DNA of 64,000 nt from Bimuria novae-zelandiae CBS 107.79. Its lineage: Eukaryota > Ascomycota > Dothideomycetes > Pleosporales > Didymosphaeriaceae. The translations under genes and the position numbers were made by a program. Below are positions 47,368-60,873 of this stretch, in pieces. Every line of letters begins with the position of its first letter. The stretch's first letter is position 1. The stretch covers positions 117,909 to 181,908 of the forward strand of contig ML976665.1 in assembly GCA_010015655.1 (NCBI GenBank), read 5' to 3'. The notes beneath the pieces are model-generated. The model was not told the DNA's origin, searched no databases, and worked only from the letters and a program-made list of their open reading frames with translations.

Positions 47368-50300
47368 ATTAAGAGTCTCACTACCTTAACTAACACTACC
47401 TTAAGCCAATCGCAATGGCCCTATCGACCCTTAGAGATCCCACAGTGATCCTGACTAACTACACTAACTATACGCCCTAGCTACAACAACTGAAATTAAG
47501 GTATCATGTTCTTAATGTCTAGAGAATTATTAATCTAGCATTAATAGTTAAACTAATTCTATAACCTGTGCTGCCTACAGCACTAATAATTAAAAAATAT
47601 TAACTAAGCACTGCCTTCATAGCAGCGCACTTAAATAAGGAACCAACACTGCCCTTACAACTATTAGTGGCAGGAGGAAAGTTATTTAAAGAAGACAGCG
47701 ACTACTATAAATTATAGCTAGAAGTATATAAGCTGCTTAATTAATCATACTAAGACGAGAAGGCAGATCTCGACAAGATCGTCACCTTTATATAATTAAC
47801 TGTCTTAGCTCATCTACAGAAGACATGTTGTCTACCTAACGAATTAATTAAGAAATAGATTAATAATCTAACGCTCACCGTCGGCGTAGATCTTGAAGAC
47901 GAATACGAACGCGCCCGAGCGCGATATCTGAATGCTCTCAAACCAATAAGGAGCTCGACCCAATGGGCCACGTGGCTCGCCGAATACGATTAAGCAGCGA
48001 CCGAAGCAGAATTAGCAAACGTTTCGGAGCTAGCAATATTAGCCTCTATTAAAGCAGACTTTATGAGAGCCGTTAACCATATCACGTCACAATGGGTGAC
48101 AACCTTTAGTTAATAAGGAAAACAGGACCCAGCGATCACTCGCAAACATACTATAAAACTCTTCTAAAACTATATAAATCTCTAGCACCTAGTTAAGGGT
48201 AAACAAAGGGGCGCCTTTGCTACTGCAGGTTCATCTCTCGCTAACAGTGGTAAACCCACTCAGACCACAGACAGGGACGCCTCTCTTGTGGACGAAGCAG
48301 CATTATTAAACTAGGGAAGACCTCAGGCTATAAAATAACAAAATAATAGTATACGCACTAAATCTAAGCAGTCTATAAATATAGATAATAAGCTAACGGT
48401 AGTTAGTGGTAAAGGTAGATTAAACCCTAAGTGCCCTGCTTGTGAACAACGCCACAATCTAAAGGAATGTTTCTATGTATATCTTAATAAGCAGCCTGCT
48501 TGGTTTAGACCAAACCCTGCAATAGTAAAGCTTATTAAGTTCTAGCTAAAATATAATCTGGATCTCTAGTCGAGCATAAGAAGTGAAAAGAGATAGAAGT
48601 CTCGTATACTAACTATTAAACGCTCGCACACTCCTACCCTAACTCGAATTACTAAGGCTAACGATAAATGACTAGATAGACGGAAAATTACTAATCTCCT
48701 AGCGAGCTTCAATGCCGCATCCTACTACTTAGACCTAAACACGTACCCACTGCGCTACTCAGCGATCCTCGATTCAGGCACCACCTGCCATATCTTTAAC
48801 AATATCGATCGGTTTGTCTCAATGCGGCCACCATCGCCAGGAGACTTTATATGGGCGGGTTCATTACGAGTATGGATAAAGGGATATGGGAGCGTCCATC
48901 TACACGTTAGAAGCAGATAAGGGAATTAGATACTAAGGCTTAATAACGTCGCCTACTATCCTAAACTGCTATGCAATCTAGTATCTTTCTAATTACTCTA
49001 GAGGCAAGGCCTCTAGTAGGATACGCAGGTAGAACTAACGATAATTAAGTAAAGAGATAATATAGTCCTTGTAGAACTCTAGGAAATATATAATTAATAG
49101 GTACTAGAGTTTAGAACATTAATAAGCTACACTATAACAAAGAGTGTAACTTATGCTACACACAAGACTAACTCGCGCACTAAAAGGCAAGCTTAAAAGG
49201 CAGATGTAATTACCTAGTATAAATAATTAGGCCACCTAGGACCTTAGGCGCTCGAACACACTATAAATCACTCTAAGGGGGTGCGCCTTAAAGGACCTAC
49301 CACGGTCTAATGCGATGCTTGTGGACGATCGAAACTCAAGCGATAAATACGAAGACAGGCCAGACAGAGTAATAACGGCCCTAGTAAAAGAATTGCTATT
49401 GACTTCCACGACTTTAAGCAAGAAAGCTCCACCGGCGAGAAAAGCTAGATGCTTATTACTAATAGATTCTTAGGCATAGCTTAGGATTTCTACTTTAAGG
49501 ACAACAGACTAGCGCGGACAATTATTAAGCTACTAAAGGAATTCGTACTGTTTATAAAAGTACAGTTTAAGATTATAATTAAAGTAATAGAGTCTGACAA
49601 TAAGATCTTCTTAGTTAAATAAGACGTTAATAAGTAGTGTATTAGCGAAGGTATTATTATCGAGCCTTTAGCACCTAACACCTAAGCGTAGAATAAAGGC
49701 GCTAAACGCTTAGGGGGTGTAATTAAGGAGAAAAGTCGTGCGATGTAACTAGACGCCAACCTTCCCTAGACACTATAGCCAGAAATTACACGAGCGGCCG
49801 TATACCTCTACAATTAAACACTAAACTACGCTAACTAATAGCGATCACCACACGAAGTGTTCCTCACAATAGTAGCCTTCTAGAATGGTATTGTCACCTA
49901 GCCAAAGAAACCTAATTAGGCTCACCTTAAGGCCTACGGCTGTAAAGCCTTTGCCATGACCGACGACACAAAACGCGGCAAGAGCAAGCTCTAAAGGCTC
50001 GATCCAAAAGCATGGATCGGCTACCTAGTAGGCTATTAATTAACGAATATCTAGAGGATATGGATCCCCTCCCTCGCAAAGGTTATTAGTACTCGCGACG
50101 TTATTTTTAACGAATAATTAGTGTTCTTAGGCAAGATAGAAGACCTAATAGACAACCTTATGCATAGCACTTATGAAGAGATCGCAGTATGGACCCGATT
50201 AGTAAAGCTATCGCCCTCACCGCCGGAATAACAATACATAGAGTCTTTCTACGAGGATGAGCCAATAACAGACTCTCGAGAGGATAACGACACTCTAGAG

Positions 50301-52266
50301 TATAATTAAGGGAGGAAAGTTAACTATATCTACCTATTATTACTAGCGACACTACTACCTGTCGCACTACTTGCATAATTAATAGCTAGCAATTACACTA
50401 AATTTTATAGTGAACTATTGCCTATAGTGTAATTATAGTTAAAACATTAACTCGCTGTGCCATGGGCAGCTACCTTCCTAGCAGGCACTAAAGTAGGAAG
50501 TGCAGGAATACATAAAGGTAAGCCACTTAATAAAGCGCAATTCAGACGCATGCTCGAAGCAGGCAAGAAGCCATACTAAAGCTCTCTGCTAGAACCTCTA
50601 TCTTGCAGAACAAGAATAAAAGATCACCCACTATTTGAGATGTGGAAGGATACCGAGCAATCACACTTATAGAGCTATAAAGAGATAAAGTTATAGAGCG
50701 AGGTGCCCGTCGCTTAAGCGCGATTAGCAGGCTATTAAATCCTTAATTATATATAGGTCTACACCTATAAGCTTAACAAACACTACCACTTTTAGAAGTG
50801 TAAGGCTAGACTGGTAGTGCGTGGAGATTAACAACGACACCTTACTACTTAAGATACCTACACCGCCACACTCGCAGGACGATCCTTTCGCCTACTTATA
50901 GCTATAGCAGCTCGCTTTAAACTAGAGCTTAGCTAATACGACGTTACTAACGCTTTCGTCTACGCAAAGTTGGACAGAGAAATCTACATAAGAATGCCAC
51001 AAGGATACACTTAATCTGGCACTATCCTATAGCTGCATAAGGCGCTGTATGGTCTACGAATCTCTCTATTGCTATAGTAACGAGAGTTCACCCGAGTGCT
51101 CTAAGACCTCGGCTTTGCCGCCGTCCCACACGAGCCATGCTATATAATTAAAGACGGAATTATTATCTTCTTCTATGTGGACGACCTTATTGTCGCCTAC
51201 GCAAAGGATTAGAAGTACACTACTAACGTAGTAATAAAATAGTTAAGTTTAAAATTCTCCCTTACTAGCGGAAAAGACCTATAGTAGTTTCTAGGAGTTA
51301 AAGTTATTAGAGACCGTTCCCGCAGACTACTCTAGCTATCTTAAGCGTCTTACGTAGACAAGATTAATCGCCTAGTTAACTAACGCGACATACGGCACGA
51401 TACCCTAATAGTAGTAATTAAGCTACTCCCCTAAGAAGGACTCGCCTCGAAGGCAGAGATTAATTAATACTAGTAGAAGATAGGATTAATCCTCTATACT
51501 ATAGTAACTACGCGCCTGGACATCGCTTTCGCAAGCTCCTGGTTGTCGCGATTCCTCGCTAATCTAAGCAATAAACATCACAACGCCGCCGACCGCGTGC
51601 TGCTATACCTATCCTTTACACGAATATTGGCACTACGCTTTAGAGGAGTAGACACCTACGAAGTCGCAAGCGACGCATTATTTATAGATAACACCCTTAA
51701 CTACAAGAGCTCTTAAGGATATATTATTAAGCTATTTGGTGGACTTATCGCCTGGAAAGCAAACAAACAGAACATAGTTACCATATCGATAACTAAAGCT
51801 AAGCTACTAGCCTTATTATAAGTTGCTAAAGAAGCTATCTTTACAGCACGACTAATTACTAAGCTTAAGATTAAGCTCTTACTATTAACAATCACGATTA
51901 ATTGCGATAATTAACAGACTATTTAACTTGTTACTAAAGAAGTTGCTAAGCTATAGACAAAGTTAAGGCATGTTAACATCTATAATTATTAGCTTCGATA
52001 AGAAGTGGTACGCGGAGCTATTAAAGTCTAGTATTAATAATTAGAAGAAATAGCAGCAGATAGTCTTATAAAGGCTCTGCTAGCCAGCAAATAGACTAAG
52101 TCTCTGGATAAACTAGGACTTAAGGACGTCGCAGGAAAGATTACTAACTAAGAGGTTAACCTGCACAAACTAGAATAAAGAATAAAAGCTTTTAGACTAT
52201 AAGCAAAAGTGCAAATTAGTAAGCAACTTATATCTAGCTTAAGGATAAGCCTAAGCTAAGGGGGTG

Positions 52267-52553
52267 TGTCAGATTAGACAACCTACTGTGAATTATAGTA
52301 AGTTATACTATTGCCTATAGTATGAGTGCGACCCATCTACTGTCTCCTTACCTAAACTATCGCCCAGAGTGCGATAGGATGAAGAAGGGAGGCTGGCGCA
52401 CTATTGCCCCTGCACTATCCTATATAGTGCAAGCGTGAAATATCGCTAGATAGACACCTTGCGCACATCCACGGTTTCCACAATTAATCATCACATCCAT
52501 TAACTCTCATTATCGCATTATCTTAAAGTGACAGAACACTATCAAATCTGACA
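52267..52553 (+). repeat. Copia-1 3' LTR, 287 bp
   Basis: Same length and ends as the 5' copy, directly after the GGGGGTG polypurine tract. Confidence 0.93.
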
Positions 52554-52932
52554 ATTATAATAATTATAAATAAACTTAATAAGGACCCTAAGTTTATTAG
52601 TCTTTTAAATCTTAACATACTTACAGTCACGATAGCGTTCCTTTAACACTAGGTAGTAGACTACTTCTTCCCTTTCTCTATTATATCGGACCGCGGGGGA
52701 CAATTCGTAAGCGAATTTTAGACTACACTCTATAAACAAGCAAGTATTAACTAAAGACTATCTATAGTAAAGCATCCGGAGATAGATAAGTAGATAAAAT
52801 AAATAAACTCTATCCTTAAAGCCTACCTCTAGGCGTAATATAACTAGTAATAAGATAATTAGATAAAGTGGCTTCTTATAGCCTAAATAGCTATTAAAGG
52901 ATAAGAAGCTATATTAATAGGAGTTAGCCTAT

Positions 52933-53108
52933 TGTTAGATGTCACGTCTTAATGGATGTCCTGATGATTCGGGGGGTTGAATTAATGTATTAGGTTGTTC
53001 TGCCTGTCTACGGGGTTCCCTCGGTAGGTTCTGTGTGTTCTTGGTTAATCCTTGGCCTTTTTCGGGCTACCCCTGATCCTCCGAACTTGATATGCTTTTT
53101 ATCTAACA
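52933..53108 (-). repeat. Copia-2 LTR, left copy (3' LTR of the element)
   Basis: TGTTAGATGTCACG to ATCTAACA, 176 bp. Confidence 0.9.
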
Positions 53109-56100
53109 CACCCCCTTAGCTTGGAGCCGTTCGAGCCATGGCTAAGGTTATTAGACGAGGGTGAGGTTATTAAGCTAGTCTTAAATCTCCTCTAAAGGTG
53201 CTTTATTAGCTACCTTTTAATTCCTTACCTCTACTAGTCCTAGTTGCTTCAGGAAGTTCTGCTACTAATTTACTAAAAGTGCTTTAGTTAAGCCGTCTGC
53301 AATTATCTTTGTAGATTTAGTGTATTCTACCTTTATCCTTCCCCTAGTTACTTCCTATCGGAGCTAGTAATTATGTATATCGACGTGTCGAAGCTTCGTA
53401 TGCAGCTTCTAGATCTCCTGCATTACTAGCTAAATAGTTTGCTAGTTGTCATATTAGATTATAATAGTAGGGCTAGGTAGCTTAACTTTTAGTTCCTCTA
53501 TTAATCTTAATATAAAGATAGCTTTCTTTACGACTTGCGCTAGAGCAAGGAGCTTAACTTCTATAATTAACGTAGTGATAGTGTCTTGTTTACTTGCACG
53601 CTATGTAATAAGGCTATTAAATAGCTTAATAGCGTAGCCTTGCGAGCTCTTATAGTCTAGAGTATTATCTATAAATAAGGCATTACTTGCTACCTGCAAG
53701 GATTTACCTCCTCTAAGTTAAAGTATCTTCTACTTTGTTCTGTTAAGGTATAGCAGGGCTTGGTCAGCCGCATAATAATATTCTAGACTAAAATTTAATA
53801 AGAATCTCGCTAGCCTTAAGGTTATAAATATAATATCTAGTCGGGTACTAACAGCTGCATATAGGAGTGATCTAATCTTACGTTAGTATTTGTTAATCTT
53901 TGTGAGCGAAGCCAGCCCTTCTCTCGGCTTAAGCTCCCCTATGCCCATTAGGGTGTCATGTCGGATTGTTTGGTTATTAACTAGCTAGCTGATTTTATTA
54001 TAGTATGCGGCTTAGGAGAGTTAAATAAGTTAGTTCTGCTAATCTCTAATTACTTTAATTCCTAGGAACTATAGTAGGTCTTCTCCGCCTATTATTAAGT
54101 ATTTCTTCCTAAGTTGTTCTACGACTTGCTAAGCTTAGCCAGCTTTGTCTTAGTAGTGCGTAATAATAATATCGTCTACGTAAAAGAAGATAATAATACT
54201 ATCCTTAATTATATAGCATGGCTTATAGGGCACGATCTAGAAACCAAACTTAATAAGCGTAGCTGTAAACTCTTTTTACTAAAGAAGTAGTAAGATTCGC
54301 AGTCCGTAGAGTGCCTTCTAGACTTTAAGGATAGTACTAGGTTTTTGATATCTAGGCGGCATGCGCATGTAGACTTCTTAATCCAGTAATGCGTGTATAA
54401 ACGCGTTGGTAACATTATATTATATAAGTTCGAGGTTATATTTGGCAGCAATTACTATAAGTAAGCGAAAGGATCTTCTAGCTAATATTGCTACGTAGGT
54501 GTCCTAGGAGGTTATATTACGTTATTAGTCTCTTCTAACTACTAGTCGCGCTTTGCACTTAATAAACTGGTAATATTTATTAAACTTATACACATACACC
54601 TATATATAGTCTAGGATTTATTAGCCTATTGCCTTTACTGTCTTGTACGGTACTTCTATCCAGGATTAGGTAATTCTGTAACTGTCTAGATGCGATTGCT
54701 GCGCTTCCCGGAATAATTCTCCTATTAGATGTTAGTTAAGGTCCGTTTTACAAGTAGGTGGCGGAGGTAACTATAATTAGTGAATCTTAACGCCCTTCGC
54801 TAGTAGTCTTTTTATCTAGGCTTTATTAATTGTGTTCCTATTATGTTTTCTAACCCTTCCTACTTCTGTTCCTGCCATGAAAGCTACTGCCTAGGGGACT
54901 GTCTTAGATAAAGTAATCTCGGGTAGGTTTATATTTTCCCTTGTTATTAGCTATGCTAGCAGAGCTATAAGTAGTAGAGTTAAAGGTGGTGTTAGGTAGT
55001 GATCTCTAATCTTCCTTCCTCGATAGTAGCCCGGTGGGTCTACTTCGTCCTCTATAGGTGATTCGTTTTCTGCGACATTGTCTTTATAGAATGATTCGGT
55101 TTCTGGTTGGTGCACCGGTGGTGGTAGCTTAATTATCTTAATATGTGTAGCTATCTTGCCTAGCGTATTATGCATAACGTTGTCTATTAGATCCTCTATC
55201 TTCCTGTTAAAGATTATATTTTTATTAAATACGACGTCTCGCGTGCTGATGACCTTAGCTAGCGTTAGTATCTATATTTAGTAAATGTTTAATAACTAGT
55301 ATCTGATAAGGTATCCGATCTATGCTTTAGGGTCGAGTCGTTGTAGTCTTGATTTTCCACGGTAAGTATTGTCTATTATAGCGAATGCTTTGCATCCGTA
55401 CGCCTTTAGGTAGGCTAAGTTTGGTTTCTTAATAGACGTAACAATCTTATTAACTAGTGATACTCGTGTAAAGAATATCTTGTATAGTGTTTTCTAGTTG
55501 TTCGTGTAGTTTGGCGTTTAATTATATAGATACACTCTAGCTCTTGTAATTTTAGGCTAGAGTTCCTATAGAAGGTTTGCGTCCAGACGTATTGCGCGAG
55601 ATTTTTCTTTATTTACGCCCCCTAAGCGTTTAGCGCCACTATTTTAAGCGTACGTGTCTAGTGCTAAAGGCTTAATAATTATGCCTAGGCTTTTTAGCCA
55701 CCGCTTAACTTCGGGTTTGACTGTGGTGATCTTATTATCCGTTTTAATAACTTTTAGAGTAATGTTATATTAGTTCTTAAGAAATCCGAAGAAGATTATT
55801 AATGTCTTAATAATTAACCTTGCTATTCGGTTATCCGTGAAGTAGAAGTCCTATTAGAGACTAGAATATCTATCTGTAACGAGCATCTAGCTCTTCTCTT
55901 TATTAAATAATAGTAATTCGTAGGTGTAGAAATTAATAGAAAGCCTTTCTGCGGGTCCTTACTTATTAATCCTAGGTGCGCGGCTTATCTGCCTTCGCAT
56001 CTTTGCTCTTCTATATGAGTTATACTCTACTATTATAATTCCCTTAACGCGCACCCCCTTAGCTCGCTGCACTAGGTGCTCGATTGCGGCGGGTCCTGGA

Positions 56101-57965
56101 TAACTAAGCCTTTTGTGCTATAGGAGGGCTAATGCTCTTTAAGGTTATTATTACGTTTAAGAATTATAGGAATGCGTATAGTGCGCTGCATAGTGCACGG
56201 GTTAGTATTCTAATACTTATTATCTATAAATTTTAGTAAGCTCTCTAATAGTTATTCTATTTAGTTACTTTAGGGCAGTGGGCTCTAATTAGGTATTTTA
56301 CTAGAATCCCTTCTGCCTTAGCACTCGGAAGGAGACTAAGTTATATAGTATGTCTAGGCATATTGCTACGTTATGTAGTACTAGTCTTTTAGCTCCCTAT
56401 TTGTGTTTTAAGTTTAAGATAATAGTTCTGTATCCTTTTACCTAGATTTGAGTGTCGCCTGCCTATATAAAGTCGCCTTGTGTAGGTGGTTGATAGTTCT
56501 AAATCTGGTCGGGGTTGTTCGTGATGTGGCACGTCGAGCCCGAGTTAAGGATAAAAGAACGCCGAAGAGGATAGTTAAATTAGTCTATAGTAAAGGTTGC
56601 AGAATAGGTGGCTTGCACCTTTAAAATCTGTCTTCTATTTAGTTACTAATTAGTAATCTCTAGAGTTAGGGTATAGGAATTCTTGAAGGATAGAGTCTTA
56701 GTTCTAGGTCTACTTTAAGCTCTTAGTAGACTTTAAAAATCGGCATCGTGCTCTTGTTTTAGAGCAACGTATTTAGCTATTCTTAGGTTTAGCTCTTACT
56801 ATTCTAGTGCTTTGTCCGGGTAAAGATAGAAGCATTCCCTAATAGGGTGTCTTATATTGCAGGCTAGGCACTTGGCAGTTTTATTAGTGCCTACTCTAGT
56901 AGGTTTACCACGATTAGCGTCCGCTTTAGCGGAGTTACTACTACCTTATTAAAGGTTTAAAGAGCTTAAAGGTGCACGATTACTATCCTTTACAGCTATA
57001 CGTTAATGTTAGGGTCTACCCTATTTTGTACCCTAAGAGTTTCCTATTTCTGCATGTTAGGGATTCCCTTGCATGCTCTAGGCAGCTTAGCTACTTTTAG
57101 CGAGATAAGATAAGTCTTTTATTGCGAACGCTACCTTTTGGCTTCTATTTCGCGTTATTAGATAATTTAGCATTATATATTCTCGGAAACGTCCTATCAT
57201 GTCCTTTCGGTCCATGCCAGGTAGGTCCTTTCCATTTAATTAGAAGGTTGTAGCCTATACTAGAGCTATCTTGTTTACTGCTAATATAAAGTCTACAGCC
57301 ACAGGATTGAATTGTGTAGTATTAGACACGTTTAGTGTCTCGGCCTCTATTGCGGCATAATTATATTTAGTAAGCTATATGTCCTAGTTATTTACTATGC
57401 GTAGAGGCTTTAATAAGCTATAGTATCGCTGTCGCGCTTACTCTTGTTCAAACTTAAAGGTAACTCCTACTTTTGCTTTTAGCTTTATAATCTATTCTTT
57501 AATAGTAGTATCTAGGAGATAGCAAGTGCGTTGTAGATATAGTGCTACTAATAACTAGATAAATACTATAATCTGCTATAAACTTGCGACTTTGGTCTTG
57601 TACTTTGTGTACTATATCTTGTATTTCTCTATCTAGAGTTTATAGAGGTCTAAATCCTCTTTATAGCTCTTTAGTCCAGCGGACGAAAGTTTGGATGGTC
57701 TTAATAGTAAGACGCCGTCTAGAAGGGTTGTGGCTAGCGTATAGTCTGCCGTCTTGGGTAGCTCGGGCTCAAATGGCTCCGTGAGTGGGGTGATCGCTAA
57801 ATTAGGGTTAACTTGCGCCTATATATTATATGCGACGCAGCGGGCTTGTAGTTAGTTAAGCTAGCTATAGTATTTAGTGTTATCGCGAAGAATAATCGTT
57901 CTATTAGTTTAATTTAGGTTTTAGGTTGCTATTTTCGCTCTTGTTAAGGTAGTGAGATTCTTAAT

Positions 57966-58141
57966 TGTTAGATGTTACGTCTTAATAGATGTCCTAATAA
58001 TTCGGGGGGTTGAATTAATGTATTAGGTTATTCTGCCTATCTACGGGGTTCCCTCGGCAGGTTCTGTGTGTTCTCGGTTAATCCCCGGCCTTTTTCGGGC
58101 TACCCCTAATCCTCCGAACTTGATATGCTTTTTATCTAACA
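57966..58141 (-). repeat. Copia-2 LTR, right copy (5' LTR of the element)
   Basis: TGTTAGATGTTACG to ATCTAACA, 176 bp. It differs from the left copy at about 11 positions by my count, all transitions. Confidence 0.9.
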
Positions 58142-60712
58142 CCTATTTTTCCTATCCTATAGCTAGAATATTAAACTAGTTAAGAACTTTAGGGTATGGA
58201 GATTAGCCTTAGAGCTTAGAACTAATATAAAGAAGGCCACGAAGGTAATAATAAAAAAGTTTAAAGAGGTTTTTAATTTTACTTAGGCAAAAATAGTAAT
58301 AGCTTAATAAGAATAAAAGCGCCTGGCGAACTGTTAATATAAAAATGCTTTAATCTTAAAGGAAGGAGACAAGATGTAGCTAAAGTATAAAGACTACTTT
58401 TAAAACTAACGTTTAAGTAAGAAGCTCGACTAGAAGTAAAGAAAGTTTACTATAAAAAAGGTAATAAACTCTTACGTAGTAGAACTAGATGTCCCGCCGA
58501 ACATGCACCTAAGGTTCTACGTAGATAGGCTAAAGTTAGCCTTGTTAAACCCTCTCCCTAGCTAAACTACTAATAACGCCTAGCCCGAAGCAATTATAAT
58601 AAAAAAGGGGAAGAGGAGTATAGTATAGTTAATATATATAAAGAACGCTAGTCCCGCAGAGGTAAGAGGGTAAAATACCTAGTATAGTAAAAAAACTACT
58701 CTTAAAGAACTTAGGAACCTCGTAGGAACCTTAACTAAGCTACTACGTTAGACTATTAAGAGAGTTTACTAAGCTATATTAAAATTGCAATAAAAAACTT
58801 TTAATAAGATTCTATTACGATATCCCCTAAATTAGCTTTTATTAGGGCCTAAAGGAGGCTCTACGGTGCCTGCCTTACTAAGCTAAAAAACCTAGCTAGA
58901 CAAAAGTATTTAAAATAAGGGTAGGAATAATATCGTTAGGGGATAAAGTTAAGTATTAGGGAAGAAAGTTAAGAAGAAATCTTAAAAAAGTAACTTAAAA
59001 AACCCTTAAAACTACTAAAGATAATAAGGGGACTAAATAATTCCTATAATAGTAAAAAATAACCCTTATAAAATAAGTAAGCCTTAGAAGCGAACTAAAG
59101 TAAAAAGGAAAAAAGAACTAAGTAAAAGGAGTATCTTTAGCTACTAAAAGAATAGTAAAACCCTCCCTAATAACGTTTAGGTCCACTTCTCCGCCCTCTA
59201 ATATACTACTAGGGTTAGGAAAGCTATTATCCTCCTTACTTAGGCGCTCTTTAATTATAATAGCCTAAAGCCACTAGCGTAAGCCCTAGTACGCTTAAGT
59301 AGGTATATTAGCTCCCGCGAGAACATTATCTATTATTTAGAGACTATCTATTATAATACCCTTGTCTACTACTACGAACTTGCTAAAGAGCTATATAATA
59401 TTAGCCTTAAAAGATAGCTTTATTATTTAAAAGGAACTTATAGAAGGGTTCTTACACTCTTAATAAAATACTTTAAAGTTAGTAGTATAAATTTAAAGAA
59501 GGTTAAAAATCTTTTTAACTATAATAGTAATGCGCTCTAAGAGCTAAATAGCTTTAAAAAGAAAGTAATAGAGCCTAAAGTAATAGTAGTCTTACTCTTA
59601 AAGAAGGTATAGTAATTAATAATAATAACCTTACAAGTAGAATAGAACGCGTTAAGATTAGTAAAGAAGGCCTTTTATTCTTAACTACTTTTTAATACCT
59701 TATTTATAAGGTAGCCTACACTAATAACTATAATATTAGTAAACTTTTTATAGCTAACTTTATTAAGGGCAAGCTAAATCTAGGTAGGGGAAAGAGTTAG
59801 TAGAGCACACCCTAAAGTTATCTAGAATAAGTTAGACTAAAGCATACTTATCTAGTGTAGCTAGTAAGCTTATAGGTATAGTACTCTTTATAGGATACTA
59901 TCTTGCCCGCCAGCACCTACTAATAGACGTGTCTATAAGTAACATAATTAATACACTAGCGCTTAATTATCGCGCGTAGCAAAATTAGACATTAAAAGCT
60001 AAGCTTGTTAAGTTAGTAAGTACGCACACCCAGGCTGACAAAGAACTAAGAAGGAGGTTAAAAAAGTAAGGAGGCAAGTTAGAAGGTAAAAAAAAGTAAA
60101 AAAAGCGTAAAAAAAGGTTTAGAACTTACTTCGCAAGCTTTAAAAGGACTAAACTTCTTAGTAAGCTAGCTAAGAAGAATTACGCTAGTATTAAATATAA
60201 TAGCTTTATTTTAAAAGAGCTTAGTCTTCTTAAGTTAGTAGCTAAGTAATCGCGATAAGAACGGGCCTTCCTTTATCTTATTATTAAAGTTAGTAGTATA
60301 CCTCTAATACTTAAATATTTTTATTACGCGGCTATTACGCGAAGGGCTAGCTATCTTATTAAAATAGTAAGGGGAATTAGGTCGCGAAGTTAAGAAAAAC
60401 TAGGTTAAAAGCAAGACGTTGCAGCGCACGAAGTTAAGCTAAGAAAAAAGAAAGAGCTTAAAAAAGTAAGGTCTAGAAGCTAAGTAAGAAGCAATTTTAT
60501 GTATATAATAATAAGTAAACGCACTAGCGCGAATACACCGCCGTAGTAACTACTTATAGTAAAGACATAAAATTAGACACGCGAGAATAGAACTAGTAAG
60601 AGGTTTATAATAGTAAGAGGATTACAAGTAGACAATAAAATAACTATAAAGCTATATAAATAAGATAAAACGCGGAGATTTTTTTTTACAATTAACAAAG
60701 GGAAGGGAGGTA

Positions 60713-60873
60713 TATAATAGGCTACGCCTAGTTATTACCTTAGATCTTTAACCCTTAGTTATGCAAACCCTAGATATATAAGTTCGATGTCCGAAGCTTA
60801 ACTTCGGACTTTTTATCGAATTTATAAGTATTCTTCTAGCACCTTTGGCTCCTTGAGCACCCAGCCCCTTACA
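60713..60873 (+). repeat. Gypsy 3' LTR, 161 bp
   Basis: Starts TATAATAGGCTACG and ends CCCCTTACA. It is preceded by a polypurine tract AAAGGGAAGGGAGG (about 60697-60710), confirming plus orientation. Confidence 0.9.

Larger units (their letters stand above)
47081..52553 (+). mobile_element. Ty1/copia retrotransposon Copia-1, nested in gypsy integrase
   Basis: 5473 bp with 287-bp LTRs and ATTAT duplications (47076-47080 and 52554-52558). Order: gag from about 47400; zinc knuckle CPACEQRHNLKEC (about 48430-48470); protease LDSGTTCHI (48768 onward); GAG-preintegrase HLGPEALEH with CDACGRSK (about 49230-49330); integrase; reverse transcriptase with an intact FFYVDDLIVAYA (YVDD at 51174-51185); RNase H. 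A polypurine tract lies directly before the 3' LTR (52254-52266). Many Trp/Gln codons are stops, so it is dead, but it is less mutated than its host. Confidence 0.93.
52933..58141 (-). mobile_element. Ty1/copia retrotransposon Copia-2, nested in gypsy integrase, reverse orientation
   Basis: 5209 bp, 176-bp LTRs, CCTAT duplications (52928-52932 and 58142-58146). The polypurine tract (reverse of CACCCCCTTAGCTTGG) sits just inside the left LTR, so coding is on the minus strand. Minus-strand motifs include FFYVDDIIITHY (YVDD at 54171-54182) and an integrase/preintegrase segment near 56040. The largest open remnant (54951-55175) has no identifiable catalytic motif. Dead by numerous stops. Confidence 0.9.
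42690..60873 (+). mobile_element. Ty3/gypsy LTR retrotransposon carrying two nested copia elements
   Basis: Bounded by 161-bp LTRs and AGAAA duplications (42685-42689 and 60874-60878). Without the two nested elements and one copy of each of their 5-bp duplications it is about 7.5 kb, normal for gypsy. Plus-strand order: gag with a zinc knuckle (YRDTGHRVK, about 44195-44235, Cys lost by RIP); reverse transcriptase (about 45100-45590: KGFI, RGLRFYINY, ending AYIDNVLIFS); RNase H; integrase zinc finger (NCNICRRTK, about 46930) and GCTNII (47060-47080). After Copia-1 the integrase core resumes (SDRGGQFVSEF near 52690). After Copia-2 comes a chromodomain-like tail (SYVVELDVPPNMHLRFYVDR, about 58470-58530). 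Stops are mainly at former Trp and Gln codons. Inactive. Confidence 0.9.
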
